A stretch of 30,080 nt of DNA from a virus. Below are positions 23,041 through 29,565 of the stretch, piece by piece. A program made the translations under genes and the position numbers. Under the pieces are notes generated by a model that did no database searches, was not told where the DNA came from, and was given only the letters and a program-made list of their open reading frames with translations. The DNA is taken from positions 1 to 30,080 of IMG/VR virus record IMGVR_UViG_3300030106_001893; one strand, written 5' to 3'. Each line of letters starts with the position of its first letter. Position 1 is the first letter of the stretch.

Positions 23041-23433
23041 ATGAAAACCGAGAAATTAAAAGAAAAATATCTAAAATACGAATTAACAAAAGACGACGTG
23101 TTTAAACATCAACACTATATAATTATAACTCGAAGCGGAATAGAAAAAATTCAAGCTATTGAAAATATCAAAATATTTTTTGACGTTGTAAAGTGTGAAA
23201 CAAATTTTGCGGGTGTTAAAGCTACGGCAAAAAAAGATGAAGTAACAATTGAAACGTTTGGATCTGCTTTAAAAGGTCAATCGTTCAAAGACGGTAACAC
23301 AAACACTTGGTATGTTTTAGAAATGGCTGAGAAACGAGCTTTGTCTAGGGCGGTTTTAAAGCTAACGGGCTTCTATGAGTTAGGAGTATTTGGAGAAGAC
23401 GAAGCGGAAGATTTTAAAAAAATTAATAATTAA
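23041..23433 (+). CDS. Possible recombination/ssDNA-annealing-related protein
   Basis: Protein of 130 residues containing YIIITRSGIEKIQAIENIKI, VKATAKKDEVTIETFGSALK, TNTWYVLEMAEKRALSRAVL and KLTGFYELGVFGEDEAEDF. The MAEKRAxxRAxLKL-x-GxYxxGVFxEDEA block is conserved in a Bacteroidetes phage family located by single-strand binding proteins, and resembles the helix found in phage annealing and Rad52-like proteins. Two genes upstream of the SSB-like gene, consistent with a recombination or ssDNA function. Family and function are inferred, not certain. Confidence 0.5.
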   Translation: MKTEKLKEKYLKYELTKDDVFKHQHYIIITRSGIEKIQAIENIKIFFDVVKCETNFAGVKATAKKDEVTIETFGSALKGQSFKDGNTNTWYVLEMAEKRALSRAVLKLTGFYELGVFGEDEAEDFKKINN

Positions 23434-23444
23434 AATAAATAACT

Positions 23445-23651
23445 ATGTACAAAATTAAAAACTTGAAACAACTTAACACCGACTCACCTTATTACACGGA
23501 ATTAAAAAAAGAATTAAAACTTATTAAAAAATGGAATAAGAACGGTGTTGTAAAATGTAAAGTAGAAACAATTAGCGGTTATGAATATATTATAGCCGAA
23601 GATAATTTAGAAAAAATAAAAACTAAGTCTAACAAAAAAACTAAAAAATAA
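23445..23651 (+). CDS. Small basic protein, early
   Basis: Protein of 68 residues (YKIKNLKQLNTDSPYYTELK, KNGVVKCKVETISGYEYIIA) with a Lys-rich end. Its TAA overlaps the next ATG as TAATG, so it is translationally coupled to the SSB-like gene. No known domain; possibly an accessory DNA-binding protein. Confidence 0.45.
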   Translation: MYKIKNLKQLNTDSPYYTELKKELKLIKKWNKNGVVKCKVETISGYEYIIAEDNLEKIKTKSNKKTKK

Positions 23652-24007
23652 TGCAAATAAGAGGAAAATTAATTAATATACTTGAAGCCGAAAGCGGAAC
23701 AAGTAAAAACGGGAAAGCTTGGGAGAAACAATCTTGTATTGTTGAGACAGATAATAAATATAATAATATTGTTTGTGTTACCGCTTTTGGAGAAGAAAAC
23801 GTTAAAAATCTTAATAAATTAAAAGTAGGTAACGGAGTAGCTATTGATTGCAATATATACTCAAGGGAATATAAAGGTAAATTTTATAATCAAATAGACG
23901 GCTGGAGGTTTGCAACAAGTAACGGAGAAATAGAAAATTTTTCTAATGATAGTAATAAATTAAGCGATGCGGACGACTTTATTACTTCGGACGATATGCC
24001 CTTTTAG
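23651..24007 (+). CDS. ssb: Single-stranded DNA-binding protein, DUF3127-like OB fold
   Basis: Protein of 118 residues with an OB-fold pattern: GKLINILEAESGTSKNGKAW, EKQSCIVETDNKYNNIVCVT, AFGEENVKNLNKLKVGNGVA, IDCNIYSREYKGKFYNQIDG and WRFATSNGE. The WEKQ...CVTAFGE...G...D..I.SREY-G-F-N-I-GW set fits DUF3127, an SSB-like family of Bacteroidetes phages. The C-terminus is acidic and ends DDMPF, the tip that recruits replication partners in SSBs. It protects ssDNA during replication. Confidence 0.85.
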   Translation: MQIRGKLINILEAESGTSKNGKAWEKQSCIVETDNKYNNIVCVTAFGEENVKNLNKLKVGNGVAIDCNIYSREYKGKFYNQIDGWRFATSNGEIENFSNDSNKLSDADDFITSDDMPF

Positions 24008-24009
24008 AT

Positions 24010-24519
24010 ATGACCGAAGAATTAAATTTTAAAGCAATATGCGATCTAGCAACAAAGACAATGGGTCTGCCGCAGGGCTCATTGTCTAAAACTAGCAGAA
24101 AAAAAAATCTTCAAGTAGTTAGACAAGTCGCAGCTATTATTGGAAGAGACGAAGAAAATATTCATAGAAAAATAATTGGTAAAATATTAAATAGAGACAG
24201 AAGCTTAATCAATTATTACGAGCATACACATAAACCAAATTACGCGAGTTATCCTCTTTATAGAGAAACTTTTAATAAAATATATAAAGCTTACAAAGAT
24301 AACGAAAACACAAAAGAGTTTTTTTATGACGCAGATTTTATGAAAAAATTTTTAATAAAAAACGGAGTCAAAGAAACTAATGAATCTGATATTAAATTAG
24401 TCGTTAAAAGCGGGCATTGCGAGTGTCAAATTAAAACTAACTACTTCGAATTTTCTCAGCAAATTATAAACATTAAAAAAGCTTGTAAAGAGTATCATAT
24501 AACAATAAATGTTTTATGA
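24010..24519 (+). CDS. DnaA domain IV-like DNA-binding protein
   Basis: Protein of 169 residues. The N-terminal part reads LPQGSLSKTSRKKNLQVVRQ, VAAIIGRDEENIHRKIIGKI and LNRDRSLINYYEHTH, matching the C-terminal DNA-binding domain of DnaA: SRK...RQ-A, then IG-x-x-x-RDxSxIxxYxxxH, the helix-turn-helix that reads the DnaA box. There is no ATPase domain. A C-terminal region of about 90 residues (EFFYDADFMKKFLIKNGVKE, SGHCECQIKTNYFEFSQQII) is unassigned. Probably an origin-recognising initiator or host DnaA competitor, just upstream of a replisome organiser. Confidence 0.75.
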   Translation: MTEELNFKAICDLATKTMGLPQGSLSKTSRKKNLQVVRQVAAIIGRDEENIHRKIIGKILNRDRSLINYYEHTHKPNYASYPLYRETFNKIYKAYKDNENTKEFFYDADFMKKFLIKNGVKETNESDIKLVVKSGHCECQIKTNYFEFSQQIINIKKACKEYHITINVL

Positions 24520-25148
24520 AGAACTTGTTAAGCAGCTCAGCTTTTATTGTTTTGAATAAAGAATTAGCTCGTAAAATAGGTTTAAAAGAAGCGGTATTAT
24601 TAGCAGACTTAATATCTAAAGAAGAATATTTTTTAAACAAAGGTATGACCGACGGTTGGTTTTTTAATACAGAAGCTAATATTCAAGAAGATACAACCTT
24701 AACTCCTTTTCAACAAAGAAAGTGTATTAAAAATCTTAAAAACAATAATATAATTGAAGTTAAAAGAAAAGGAATACCGGCAAAACAATATTTTAAAATT
24801 AACGAACAACAAGTTATTAAGTTTATAAACAACTTGTCATCGACAAACTTAACTACTATTAATAATAATAAAGAAATAAAAATAACAAATAAATATTTTA
24901 AAAAGCCAAACGTTGAAGAAATTAGTAATTATTGTTATGAAAGAAAAAAAATGGGTAAAAATAATATTGACGCCGAAGCTTTTTATGATTTTTACGAAAG
25001 TAAAGATTGGATGGTTGGAAAATCTAAAATGAAAGATTGGAAAGCCGCAGTTAGAAATTGGGAAAGAAGAGAAAAAAACAATCCAAAAAAAATGAGCAAA
25101 CTACATTCACAAATAAACGCCTGGCAAGAAGCAAAAAAATTATTATGA
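24516..25148 (+). CDS. Replication initiator/replisome organiser (DnaD-like)
   Basis: Protein of 210 residues. The N-terminal half is a winged helix domain (SSAFIVLNKELARKIGLKEA, VLLADLISKEEYFLNKGMTD, GWFFNTEANIQEDTTLTPFQ, QRKCIKNLKNNNIIEVKRKG), typical of phage replisome organisers. The C-terminal part has EEISNYCYERKKMG and AEAFYDFYESKDWMVGKSKM then KDWKAAVRNWERREKNN, a conserved tail in phage primosome proteins that binds DNA or helicase loader. It overlaps the DnaA-like gene by ATGA. No phage helicase follows, so it presumably recruits the host DnaB. Confidence 0.8.
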   Translation: MKNLLSSSAFIVLNKELARKIGLKEAVLLADLISKEEYFLNKGMTDGWFFNTEANIQEDTTLTPFQQRKCIKNLKNNNIIEVKRKGIPAKQYFKINEQQVIKFINNLSSTNLTTINNNKEIKITNKYFKKPNVEEISNYCYERKKMGKNNIDAEAFYDFYESKDWMVGKSKMKDWKAAVRNWERREKNNPKKMSKLHSQINAWQEAKKLL

Positions 25149-25513
25149 AAACTTTAGAACAAGAAAATTTAAAAGACTTGAGTAAAAAAGTTTTAGACCT
25201 TATAGCTAAAACAAGCGTAGAAATTGGGCATAAAACAGATCCTCAAACTTTAGCAAATTTAAGTAAAATATTTGCAAACGATTTAATGACCGAAAAAAGA
25301 TTTAAAAGCTTGACTTTCAATCAGATAGAAGAAGCTTTTTATATTGGTGTTAGATTTGGTAAAGACGAACCTTTTTTAAATATTAGAACTTTTTATAAAT
25401 GGACTTACGAGCATAAGAAAAAAGTTGATAACGCATATTATCAAGTCCACACATTAGGACAAGCAAAAGAAAAAACCTTATATTATCAAGAACCTTTAAA
25501 ACAACTAAAATGA
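25145..25513 (+). CDS. Replication-associated protein, unknown function
   Basis: Protein of 122 residues from ATG 25145 (ATGA overlap with the preceding gene). Helical: DLSKKVLDLIAKTSVEIGHK, DPQTLANLSKIFANDLMTEK, TFNQIEEAFYIGVRFGKDEP and FLNIRTFYKWTYEHKKKVDN. The FxQIxxAFxxGVRxGxxEPFLNIRTFYxW pattern is one I recall beside replication organiser genes in Bacteroidetes phages; it may be a helicase-loading accessory factor. Gene order supports a replication role. Confidence 0.6.
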   Translation: MKTLEQENLKDLSKKVLDLIAKTSVEIGHKTDPQTLANLSKIFANDLMTEKRFKSLTFNQIEEAFYIGVRFGKDEPFLNIRTFYKWTYEHKKKVDNAYYQVHTLGQAKEKTLYYQEPLKQLK

Positions 25514-25818
25514 AAACAAAAGACAAAGTAAGATACTGGCTAGAAAAATACTCGCATTTAAGAGACAATGATTATAAATTATGCAGTAATATTTGGAACG
25601 AAGAATTAAAAAAATACGTTGATATTGATAAAACAACGGCTAGAGATTTTTTAAGAATTTACTCTTTAGGAAAATTAACATCGGCTCCAAGTATTAAAAG
25701 AGCTAGAGCAAAGCTCCAAGAAGAGTTTCCGTCTTTACGAGGAGAAAAGTATTATATAAGAAAAGGAGTTGCGCAAGAAGAATGGAGAAGAAAACTTGGA
25801 TATGAAAACAATAAGTAA
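25510..25818 (+). CDS. Conserved phage protein next to NinG, unknown function
   Basis: Protein of 102 residues, helical and basic (KDKVRYWLEKYSHLRDNDYK, LCSNIWNEELKKYVDIDKTT, SAPSIKRARAKLQEEFPSLR). The motifs SxxSIxRxRxKLQExFPxLRGxxY with preceding LRDNDxxL are typical of a small protein found in replication regions of many tailed phages of Bacteroidetes and Firmicutes. It overlaps its neighbours at both ends (4 and 17 bases). Role unknown; DNA binding is plausible. Confidence 0.65.
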   Translation: MKTKDKVRYWLEKYSHLRDNDYKLCSNIWNEELKKYVDIDKTTARDFLRIYSLGKLTSAPSIKRARAKLQEEFPSLRGEKYYIRKGVAQEEWRRKLGYENNK

Positions 25819-26209
25819 ACTTAAAAAAGAACTAGACAAATGGTTTAGTTTGTTTATTCGATTAAGAGACGCGGACAGCAACGGAAACGTTGTTTGTTTT
25901 ACTTGCGGTGTAATTAAACATTATAAGTCCGGAATGCAATGCGGACACTTTCAAAGTAGGAGACACTTAGCCACAAGATTTGACGAATTAAACTGTCAAC
26001 CCCAATGCGTTAAATGTAATATGTTTGAACAAGGAGAACAATTTAAATTCCATATTAAACTAAATGCAAAATACGGGGAGGGAACTTCTTTAGATCTACA
26101 AAAAAAAGCAATGAGAACCGTCAAGTTTACTAGAGAAGATTATAACGAAAAAATTAGTTATTACAAATCAAGTGTTAAAAACTTAAAAAAAGATAAGCAA
26201 ATAGATTAA
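25802..26209 (+). CDS. ninG: NinG-like recombination protein
   Basis: Protein of 135 residues from the ATG at 25802 rather than the upstream in-frame TTG-type starts. It has an N-terminal helix (ISKLKKELDKWFSLFIRLRD), then VVCFTCGVIKHYKSGMQCGH (C32, C35, C47, H49), FQSRRHLATRFDELNCQPQC and VKCNMFEQGEQFKFH with C65, C69 and C72. This is the zinc-binding, HNH-like core of NinG (Rap), which in lambda-like phages nicks recombination intermediates. It is the last gene of the run beginning at 24010. Confidence 0.85.
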   Translation: MKTISKLKKELDKWFSLFIRLRDADSNGNVVCFTCGVIKHYKSGMQCGHFQSRRHLATRFDELNCQPQCVKCNMFEQGEQFKFHIKLNAKYGEGTSLDLQKKAMRTVKFTREDYNEKISYYKSSVKNLKKDKQID

Positions 26210-26227
26210 ATTTCTTTTAATATAATT
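26208..26227 (+). promoter_or_regulatory. AT-rich leader motif (aaatttcttttaatataatt) upstream of the sigma-like cluster
   Basis: Matches the motifs at 2170 and 15809 in the AAATTTCT-TTTAATA core, and lies 5 bases before the ATG at 26233. Here it overlaps the end of ninG and is not preceded by a terminator. Possible phage promoter or translation-enhancing leader. Confidence 0.3.
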
Positions 26228-26232
26228 GTCTT

Positions 26233-26589
26233 ATGACGAATCCAATATTTGCTAACGAAATACACAAAGCAACTATTGAGGTTTATATTGATATGTGCAA
26301 ACAGTTTACTAAAGAAGTAAGCTCCGAAACGAAATACAAAAATTATCTTGATGTTGTTAAAACTGTTATTGATTATCATAACGGCTACGGCAACGGAATA
26401 AAACAAAACAATTTTAACGATTGGTTGATGATTATACCTATTAATTTAACCGTTGCAACAAACGGTTTTTTTGCAGCTTTAGAAAGTAAAAAAAATTCAT
26501 CTTCTATTAGATCTTATAAAGTAATTTTAGAACAGTTATTGCAAGAAACCGTCGATAAACTTAATTTACTTGAATTAGAAAATGAATAA
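26233..26589 (+). CDS. Early/middle protein of unknown function
   Basis: Protein of 118 residues, helical (FANEIHKATIEVYIDMCKQF, TKEVSSETKYKNYLDVVKTV) with a conserved-looking FNDWLMIIPINLTVATNGFF segment and C-terminal helix (SYKVILEQLLQETVDKLNLL). Preceded by the leader motif, and overlapping the sigma-like gene by 8 bases, so the two are translated together. It might modulate the sigma-like protein, but no motif supports a function. Confidence 0.5.
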   Translation: MTNPIFANEIHKATIEVYIDMCKQFTKEVSSETKYKNYLDVVKTVIDYHNGYGNGIKQNNFNDWLMIIPINLTVATNGFFAALESKKNSSSIRSYKVILEQLLQETVDKLNLLELENE

Positions 26590-27151
26590 GATATATATTG
26601 AAATATCAAAATTATCAGATGAATTTAGAAAAATAGCATACGGATTGTCTACCGATACGGTCAAAATAAACGACGCGGTTCAAGAACTAATGTTATATTT
26701 TTTACAAATGAATCCGGATAGACTAAAAGAAATTTATGATAAAGACGGGTTAATAGGAATTAAAAAATATGGAGCGGTTTGTTTGAGAAGATTTATAACA
26801 AGCAAAAAAAGCCCTTTTTATTATAAATACGATAAATATTATAGAAACTTAGCCACAACTTATAAGACCGATAGTTCTATCGGTATACGTCAAGCTTACA
26901 ATTTTAATAAAAGTATTTACAATTTAGCCGAAGAAATACCAGATATTAAACAATATGAAAAGCTAGAAATGATTGATAATGAATTAGATAAGCTTTACTG
27001 GTACGATAAAGAACTTTTCAAATTATATTATTACGAGGGCAATACTTTAGATTCACTTGCAGCTAAAACTAAAATAAGTCGTAATAGTTTATTTACAACT
27101 ATTGATAAAGTAAGAACGTTAATTAAAAATAAAATTAATGAAGATTTATAA
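26582..27151 (+). CDS. Sigma-70-like transcription factor (region 2 and region 4)
   Basis: Protein of 189 residues arranged as a small sigma factor. Residues 31-90 look like region 2 (INDAVQELMLYFLQMNPDRL then GAVCLRRFITSKKSPFYYKY), and 138-187 like region 4 with a helix-turn-helix (WYDKELFKLYYYEGNTLDSL, AAKTKISRNSLFTTIDKVRT). A linker with TYKTDSSIGIRQAY lies between. ECF-like sigma factors of about 190 residues share this layout, and phage versions reprogramme host RNA polymerase. It could read the recurring motifs at 2170, 15809 and 26208. Region 2 is weakly conserved, so a region-4-only regulator is possible. Confidence 0.7.
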   Translation: MNKIYIEISKLSDEFRKIAYGLSTDTVKINDAVQELMLYFLQMNPDRLKEIYDKDGLIGIKKYGAVCLRRFITSKKSPFYYKYDKYYRNLATTYKTDSSIGIRQAYNFNKSIYNLAEEIPDIKQYEKLEMIDNELDKLYWYDKELFKLYYYEGNTLDSLAAKTKISRNSLFTTIDKVRTLIKNKINEDL

Positions 27152-27272
27152 CCCTTTAGAAAAAGACAGTTTTATTATGCAATTTGGTTTTACAAGTCCA
27201 AATTGGGAGCGTTGTTCGGTCAATAATTTAAAGTTACAAAAGAAAACTAAAAAGAAAAAAAGTGTCAAATAA
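27138..27272 (+). CDS. Small protein, 44 residues
   Basis: ATG at 27138 lies within the end of the sigma-like gene (14-base overlap) and the TAA overlaps the next start by 11 bases. Product: YNPLEKDSFIMQFGFTSPNW then a Lys-rich tail (KKTKKKKSVK). The overlaps at both ends and lack of another gene in this gap support it as coding. No family recognised. Confidence 0.45.
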   Translation: MKIYNPLEKDSFIMQFGFTSPNWERCSVNNLKLQKKTKKKKSVK

Positions 27273-27666
27273 ATTTTTTGTTCCAAATAATATATATAAA
27301 GATCGAATTGCTATATGTAAAGATTGTAAATATTATTTAAGTTTGCTAGGAAACTGTGGAATATGTAAATGTTTTATGAAAATAAAAGCTAGACTTGCTC
27401 CAATGGAGTGTCCAAAAAAATATTGGAATAAGACAACCGAAATAAAAACTCCTAAAGATTTACCGGAAGAAATAATAAAAGAAATAAAAAACGTTTGGAA
27501 AGATTTAAAAACCGGAAGAGCTAAAGATGTTTATGCTAAAAACAGAATGATTGAATTGTATAACACAATTTATAACACTAATTATAGTCCAAACACAAAC
27601 TGCGGAAGCTGCATATCCGCTTGTTTTGACGGAATAAAAAAACTGTACGAAAAATATAATGCTTGA
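27262..27666 (+). CDS. Zinc-ribbon protein
   Basis: Protein of 134 residues with a GTG start (27262). Near the N-terminus CKDCKYYLSLLGNCGICKCF forms two CxxC-type pairs followed by a Cys-Pro (MECPKKYW), the pattern of small phage zinc-ribbon proteins. A second Cys group lies at the C-terminus (NCGSCISACFDGIKKLYEKY). The middle is helical and basic. May bind nucleic acid or a host transcription component. Similar proteins are common in flavobacterial phages. Confidence 0.65.
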   Translation: MSNKFFVPNNIYKDRIAICKDCKYYLSLLGNCGICKCFMKIKARLAPMECPKKYWNKTTEIKTPKDLPEEIIKEIKNVWKDLKTGRAKDVYAKNRMIELYNTIYNTNYSPNTNCGSCISACFDGIKKLYEKYNA

Positions 27667-27787
27667 ATTTTTAAAACATATTACGGGTTTATGCGGAGAA
27701 CCGCACCCTAGTTTACTTACCTTAATATGGGGAACACCTTTAATAAGTTATTTAATATATAAATTAAAAAAAAATAAAAATGAATAA
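27659..27787 (+). CDS. Small membrane protein, 42 residues
   Basis: ATG 27659 overlaps the preceding stop by 8 bases, and its TAA overlaps the next ATG by 8. The product starts LEFLKHITGLCGEPHPSLLT, then one transmembrane helix (LIWGTPLISYLIYKL) and a Lys-rich end. The GLCGEPHPSxxT pattern is a repeated feature of tiny phage proteins in Bacteroidetes. Role unknown; not near the lysis genes, so a holin role is less likely. Confidence 0.55.
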   Translation: MLEFLKHITGLCGEPHPSLLTLIWGTPLISYLIYKLKKNKNE

Positions 27788-28016
27788 TATACCGAATTAT
27801 TATATTGGAGAAAAATATAAAATAGAAGCAAGAAAAGTAATTGAGGATTTCCAAGCCGACAATTATAACTTAGGTACTGCTATAACTTATCTTTTAAGAG
27901 CGGGAAAAAAAGAGGGAAACCCAATAGAACAAGATATAAGAAAAGCAATAGATCATCTTAACTTTGAACTAGAAAGAGTGCAAAGCGATACAAGAACCGG
28001 AGGTTTAGCAAGATGA
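27780..28016 (+). CDS. DUF3310 protein (nucleotide kinase-like)
   Basis: Protein of 78 residues: YKIEARKVIEDFQADNYNLG, TAITYLLRAGKKEGNPIEQD and IRKAIDHLNFELERVQ. The EAxxVIEDF...NLGxAxxYLxRAGKKxGNxxxQDIxKAIxHLxxE pattern is diagnostic for DUF3310, a small helical protein common in tailed phages and related to nucleotide-handling proteins. It overlaps the following gene by ATGA. Exact activity is unknown. Confidence 0.8.
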   Translation: MNNIPNYYIGEKYKIEARKVIEDFQADNYNLGTAITYLLRAGKKEGNPIEQDIRKAIDHLNFELERVQSDTRTGGLAR

Positions 28017-28273
28017 GTTTATACAAATGCGAATGCGGTAAACAAGAAAAATATTTGGGTAAGGTAACTTTAAAATATATAGACGGAAAATTTAGAGCGG
28101 TAGAAGCTTTATGCGAATGCGGTAAATATATGGATAGTAAACCGTTAGAGGGTATGCCGCAAATAATAAGAACAGAGGACTCTTTAAACAAAAACGCCAA
28201 AAGAGAAAAGCTATGGGATAGCGCTAAAGAAAAGTTAATAGGTGAAAGAGGAGTAAACGATAACTATAAATAA
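28013..28273 (+). CDS. Zinc-ribbon phage protein, function unknown
   Basis: Protein of 86 residues with two metal-binding pairs, YKCECGKQEK and ALCECGKYMD, a zinc ribbon near the N-terminus, and a basic helical tail (EDSLNKNAKREKLWDSAKEK). It directly follows DUF3310, and is found in similar places in flavobacterial phages. It lies just upstream of the DNA-modification genes; a direct link is possible but not shown. Confidence 0.6.
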   Translation: MSLYKCECGKQEKYLGKVTLKYIDGKFRAVEALCECGKYMDSKPLEGMPQIIRTEDSLNKNAKREKLWDSAKEKLIGERGVNDNYK

Positions 28274-28298
28274 ATTAAATAAAAATATATATATTAAT

Positions 28299-28856
28299 AT
28301 GAAATTAAAAGTAAACGAAATAAAAGAAAACATAAGCAATCCAAGATTAATAAAACAAGATAAGTTTAAAAAATTAGTTCAAAGTATAAAAGACTTTCCG
28401 GAAATGTTAGATTTAAGACCGATTGTTATTGACGAAAATAATATTATACTTGGAGGAAATATGAGATTTAAAGCTTGTGTTGAAGCGGGAATTAAAGAAG
28501 TACCGGTTAAAATTGCTAAAGGATTGACGGAAGAACAAAAACAAGAATTTATTGTAAAAGACAATGTAGGTTTTGGTGAGTGGGATTGGGATATTTTAGG
28601 AAACGAATGGGATAACAAGAAGCTGGGAGATTGGGGTATGGACGTATGGCAACCGGAGGAAGAGGTGGACTATTCTGTTTTAGATGATATTGATTTAGAA
28701 GAAACATTAGAGAACAAACAAGCCGGAGTTAAAAGAGCTATAATGATAGAGTTTGACGCCGAACATTATGAAGAAGCAAATAATCTAATAACACAAGCAA
28801 GAAACGAAAAGAAAAATATAGGTTTGATGATTTTGAATTTATTTAAAAATGCCTAA
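28299..28856 (+). CDS. ParB/Sulfiredoxin-like nuclease-fold protein of the DNA-modification cluster
   Basis: Protein of 185 residues. The ParB N-terminal fold is seen in LKVNEIKENISNPRLI, KFKKLVQSIKDFPEMLDLRP, IVIDENNIILGGNMRFKACV (GGNMRFKA at 52-59 is the GxxR-like motif) and EAGIKEVPVKI. A domain with EEQKQEFIVKDNVGFGEWDW and WGMDVWQPEE follows, as in phage ParB domains fused to or paired with DNA modification enzymes. Here there is no methyltransferase part. It overlaps the glycosyltransferase by 8 bases and is the first gene of a block with TET/JBP-like enzymes; in such clusters ParB-like proteins are thought to guide or process modified DNA. Role is inference. Confidence 0.75.
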   Translation: MKLKVNEIKENISNPRLIKQDKFKKLVQSIKDFPEMLDLRPIVIDENNIILGGNMRFKACVEAGIKEVPVKIAKGLTEEQKQEFIVKDNVGFGEWDWDILGNEWDNKKLGDWGMDVWQPEEEVDYSVLDDIDLEETLENKQAGVKRAIMIEFDAEHYEEANNLITQARNEKKNIGLMILNLFKNA

Positions 28857-29565
28857 AGTTTTTGCATTATATTACGATAGATTTAACGACGCGACAACTT
28901 CGGAAGCTTTATTTGAAGCCGGTATTGAACACAATATATTATGCCATAACAATAAAAACAAATTTAAAAATATATACGGAATAATAAACGAATCAAATAA
29001 ACCTAAAGGAATACAAAACAATTTTAATTTTGGTTTAGATTTATTGTTTGATAATGAGTGGGGTATTTTTATTTCTGATGATTATAAAAAAAGTTATAAG
29101 ATAGATCGACAAAAAAACAAATTTGTAGAATGTGAATTAAAATATGTTTACGATCAACTTTGTAAAACAATAAAGTTAGCAGATAAAATAGGAGTTAAAC
29201 TTGTAGGTTTAAATTCAACGGGAAACATTTTATATGCTAGTAAAAAATATGGTAAATACGGATTAGTTGACGGAAGACTTTTCGCAATAAAAAAAACTGA
29301 GTTTAGATGGCGAGACGATATATCTTGCATAACAGATTATTATGCTACAATATACCATTTAAATAAATACAAAGGAAATTTAATATTACAAGATTGTTAT
29401 GCAGATTTTGAAAGATACGGAGCCGGAGGGATTGGAACTTTAGAAGAAAGAGCAAACGACAAAAAAAAAGATATACTTATTTTAAAGAATTTATATCCCA
29501 ATAACGTAATAGTAAAAGACAAGAAAGGACAACCAAAAGGAACACACATAAAAATAAAAAGATGA
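28849..29565 (+). CDS. TET/JBP-associated glycosyltransferase (GT-A-like, TAGT)
   Basis: Protein of 238 residues. Features of a GT-A-type enzyme: a starting strand PKVFALYYDRFNDATTSEAL, NFGLDLLFDNEWGIFISDDY with acidic pair D77-D78 where such enzymes bind metal and nucleotide sugar, NILYASKKYGKYGLVDGRLF, then RDDISCITDYYATIYHL and RYGAGGIGTLEERANDKKKD. Together these agree with the glycosyltransferase family found with TET/JBP oxygenases (TAGT), which transfers a sugar to hydroxymethylated pyrimidines. Its stop overlaps the dioxygenase start as ATGA, so the two are made in fixed ratio. The sugar and target base are not deducible. Confidence 0.72.
   Translation: MPKVFALYYDRFNDATTSEALFEAGIEHNILCHNNKNKFKNIYGIINESNKPKGIQNNFNFGLDLLFDNEWGIFISDDYKKSYKIDRQKNKFVECELKYVYDQLCKTIKLADKIGVKLVGLNSTGNILYASKKYGKYGLVDGRLFAIKKTEFRWRDDISCITDYYATIYHLNKYKGNLILQDCYADFERYGAGGIGTLEERANDKKKDILILKNLYPNNVIVKDKKGQPKGTHIKIKR

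Noticed and set aside
25058-25144. Upstream start for the gene ending at 25513
   Set aside because: The extra residues are a basic, low-complexity shadow of the organiser gene; ATG 25145 has an ATGA overlap.
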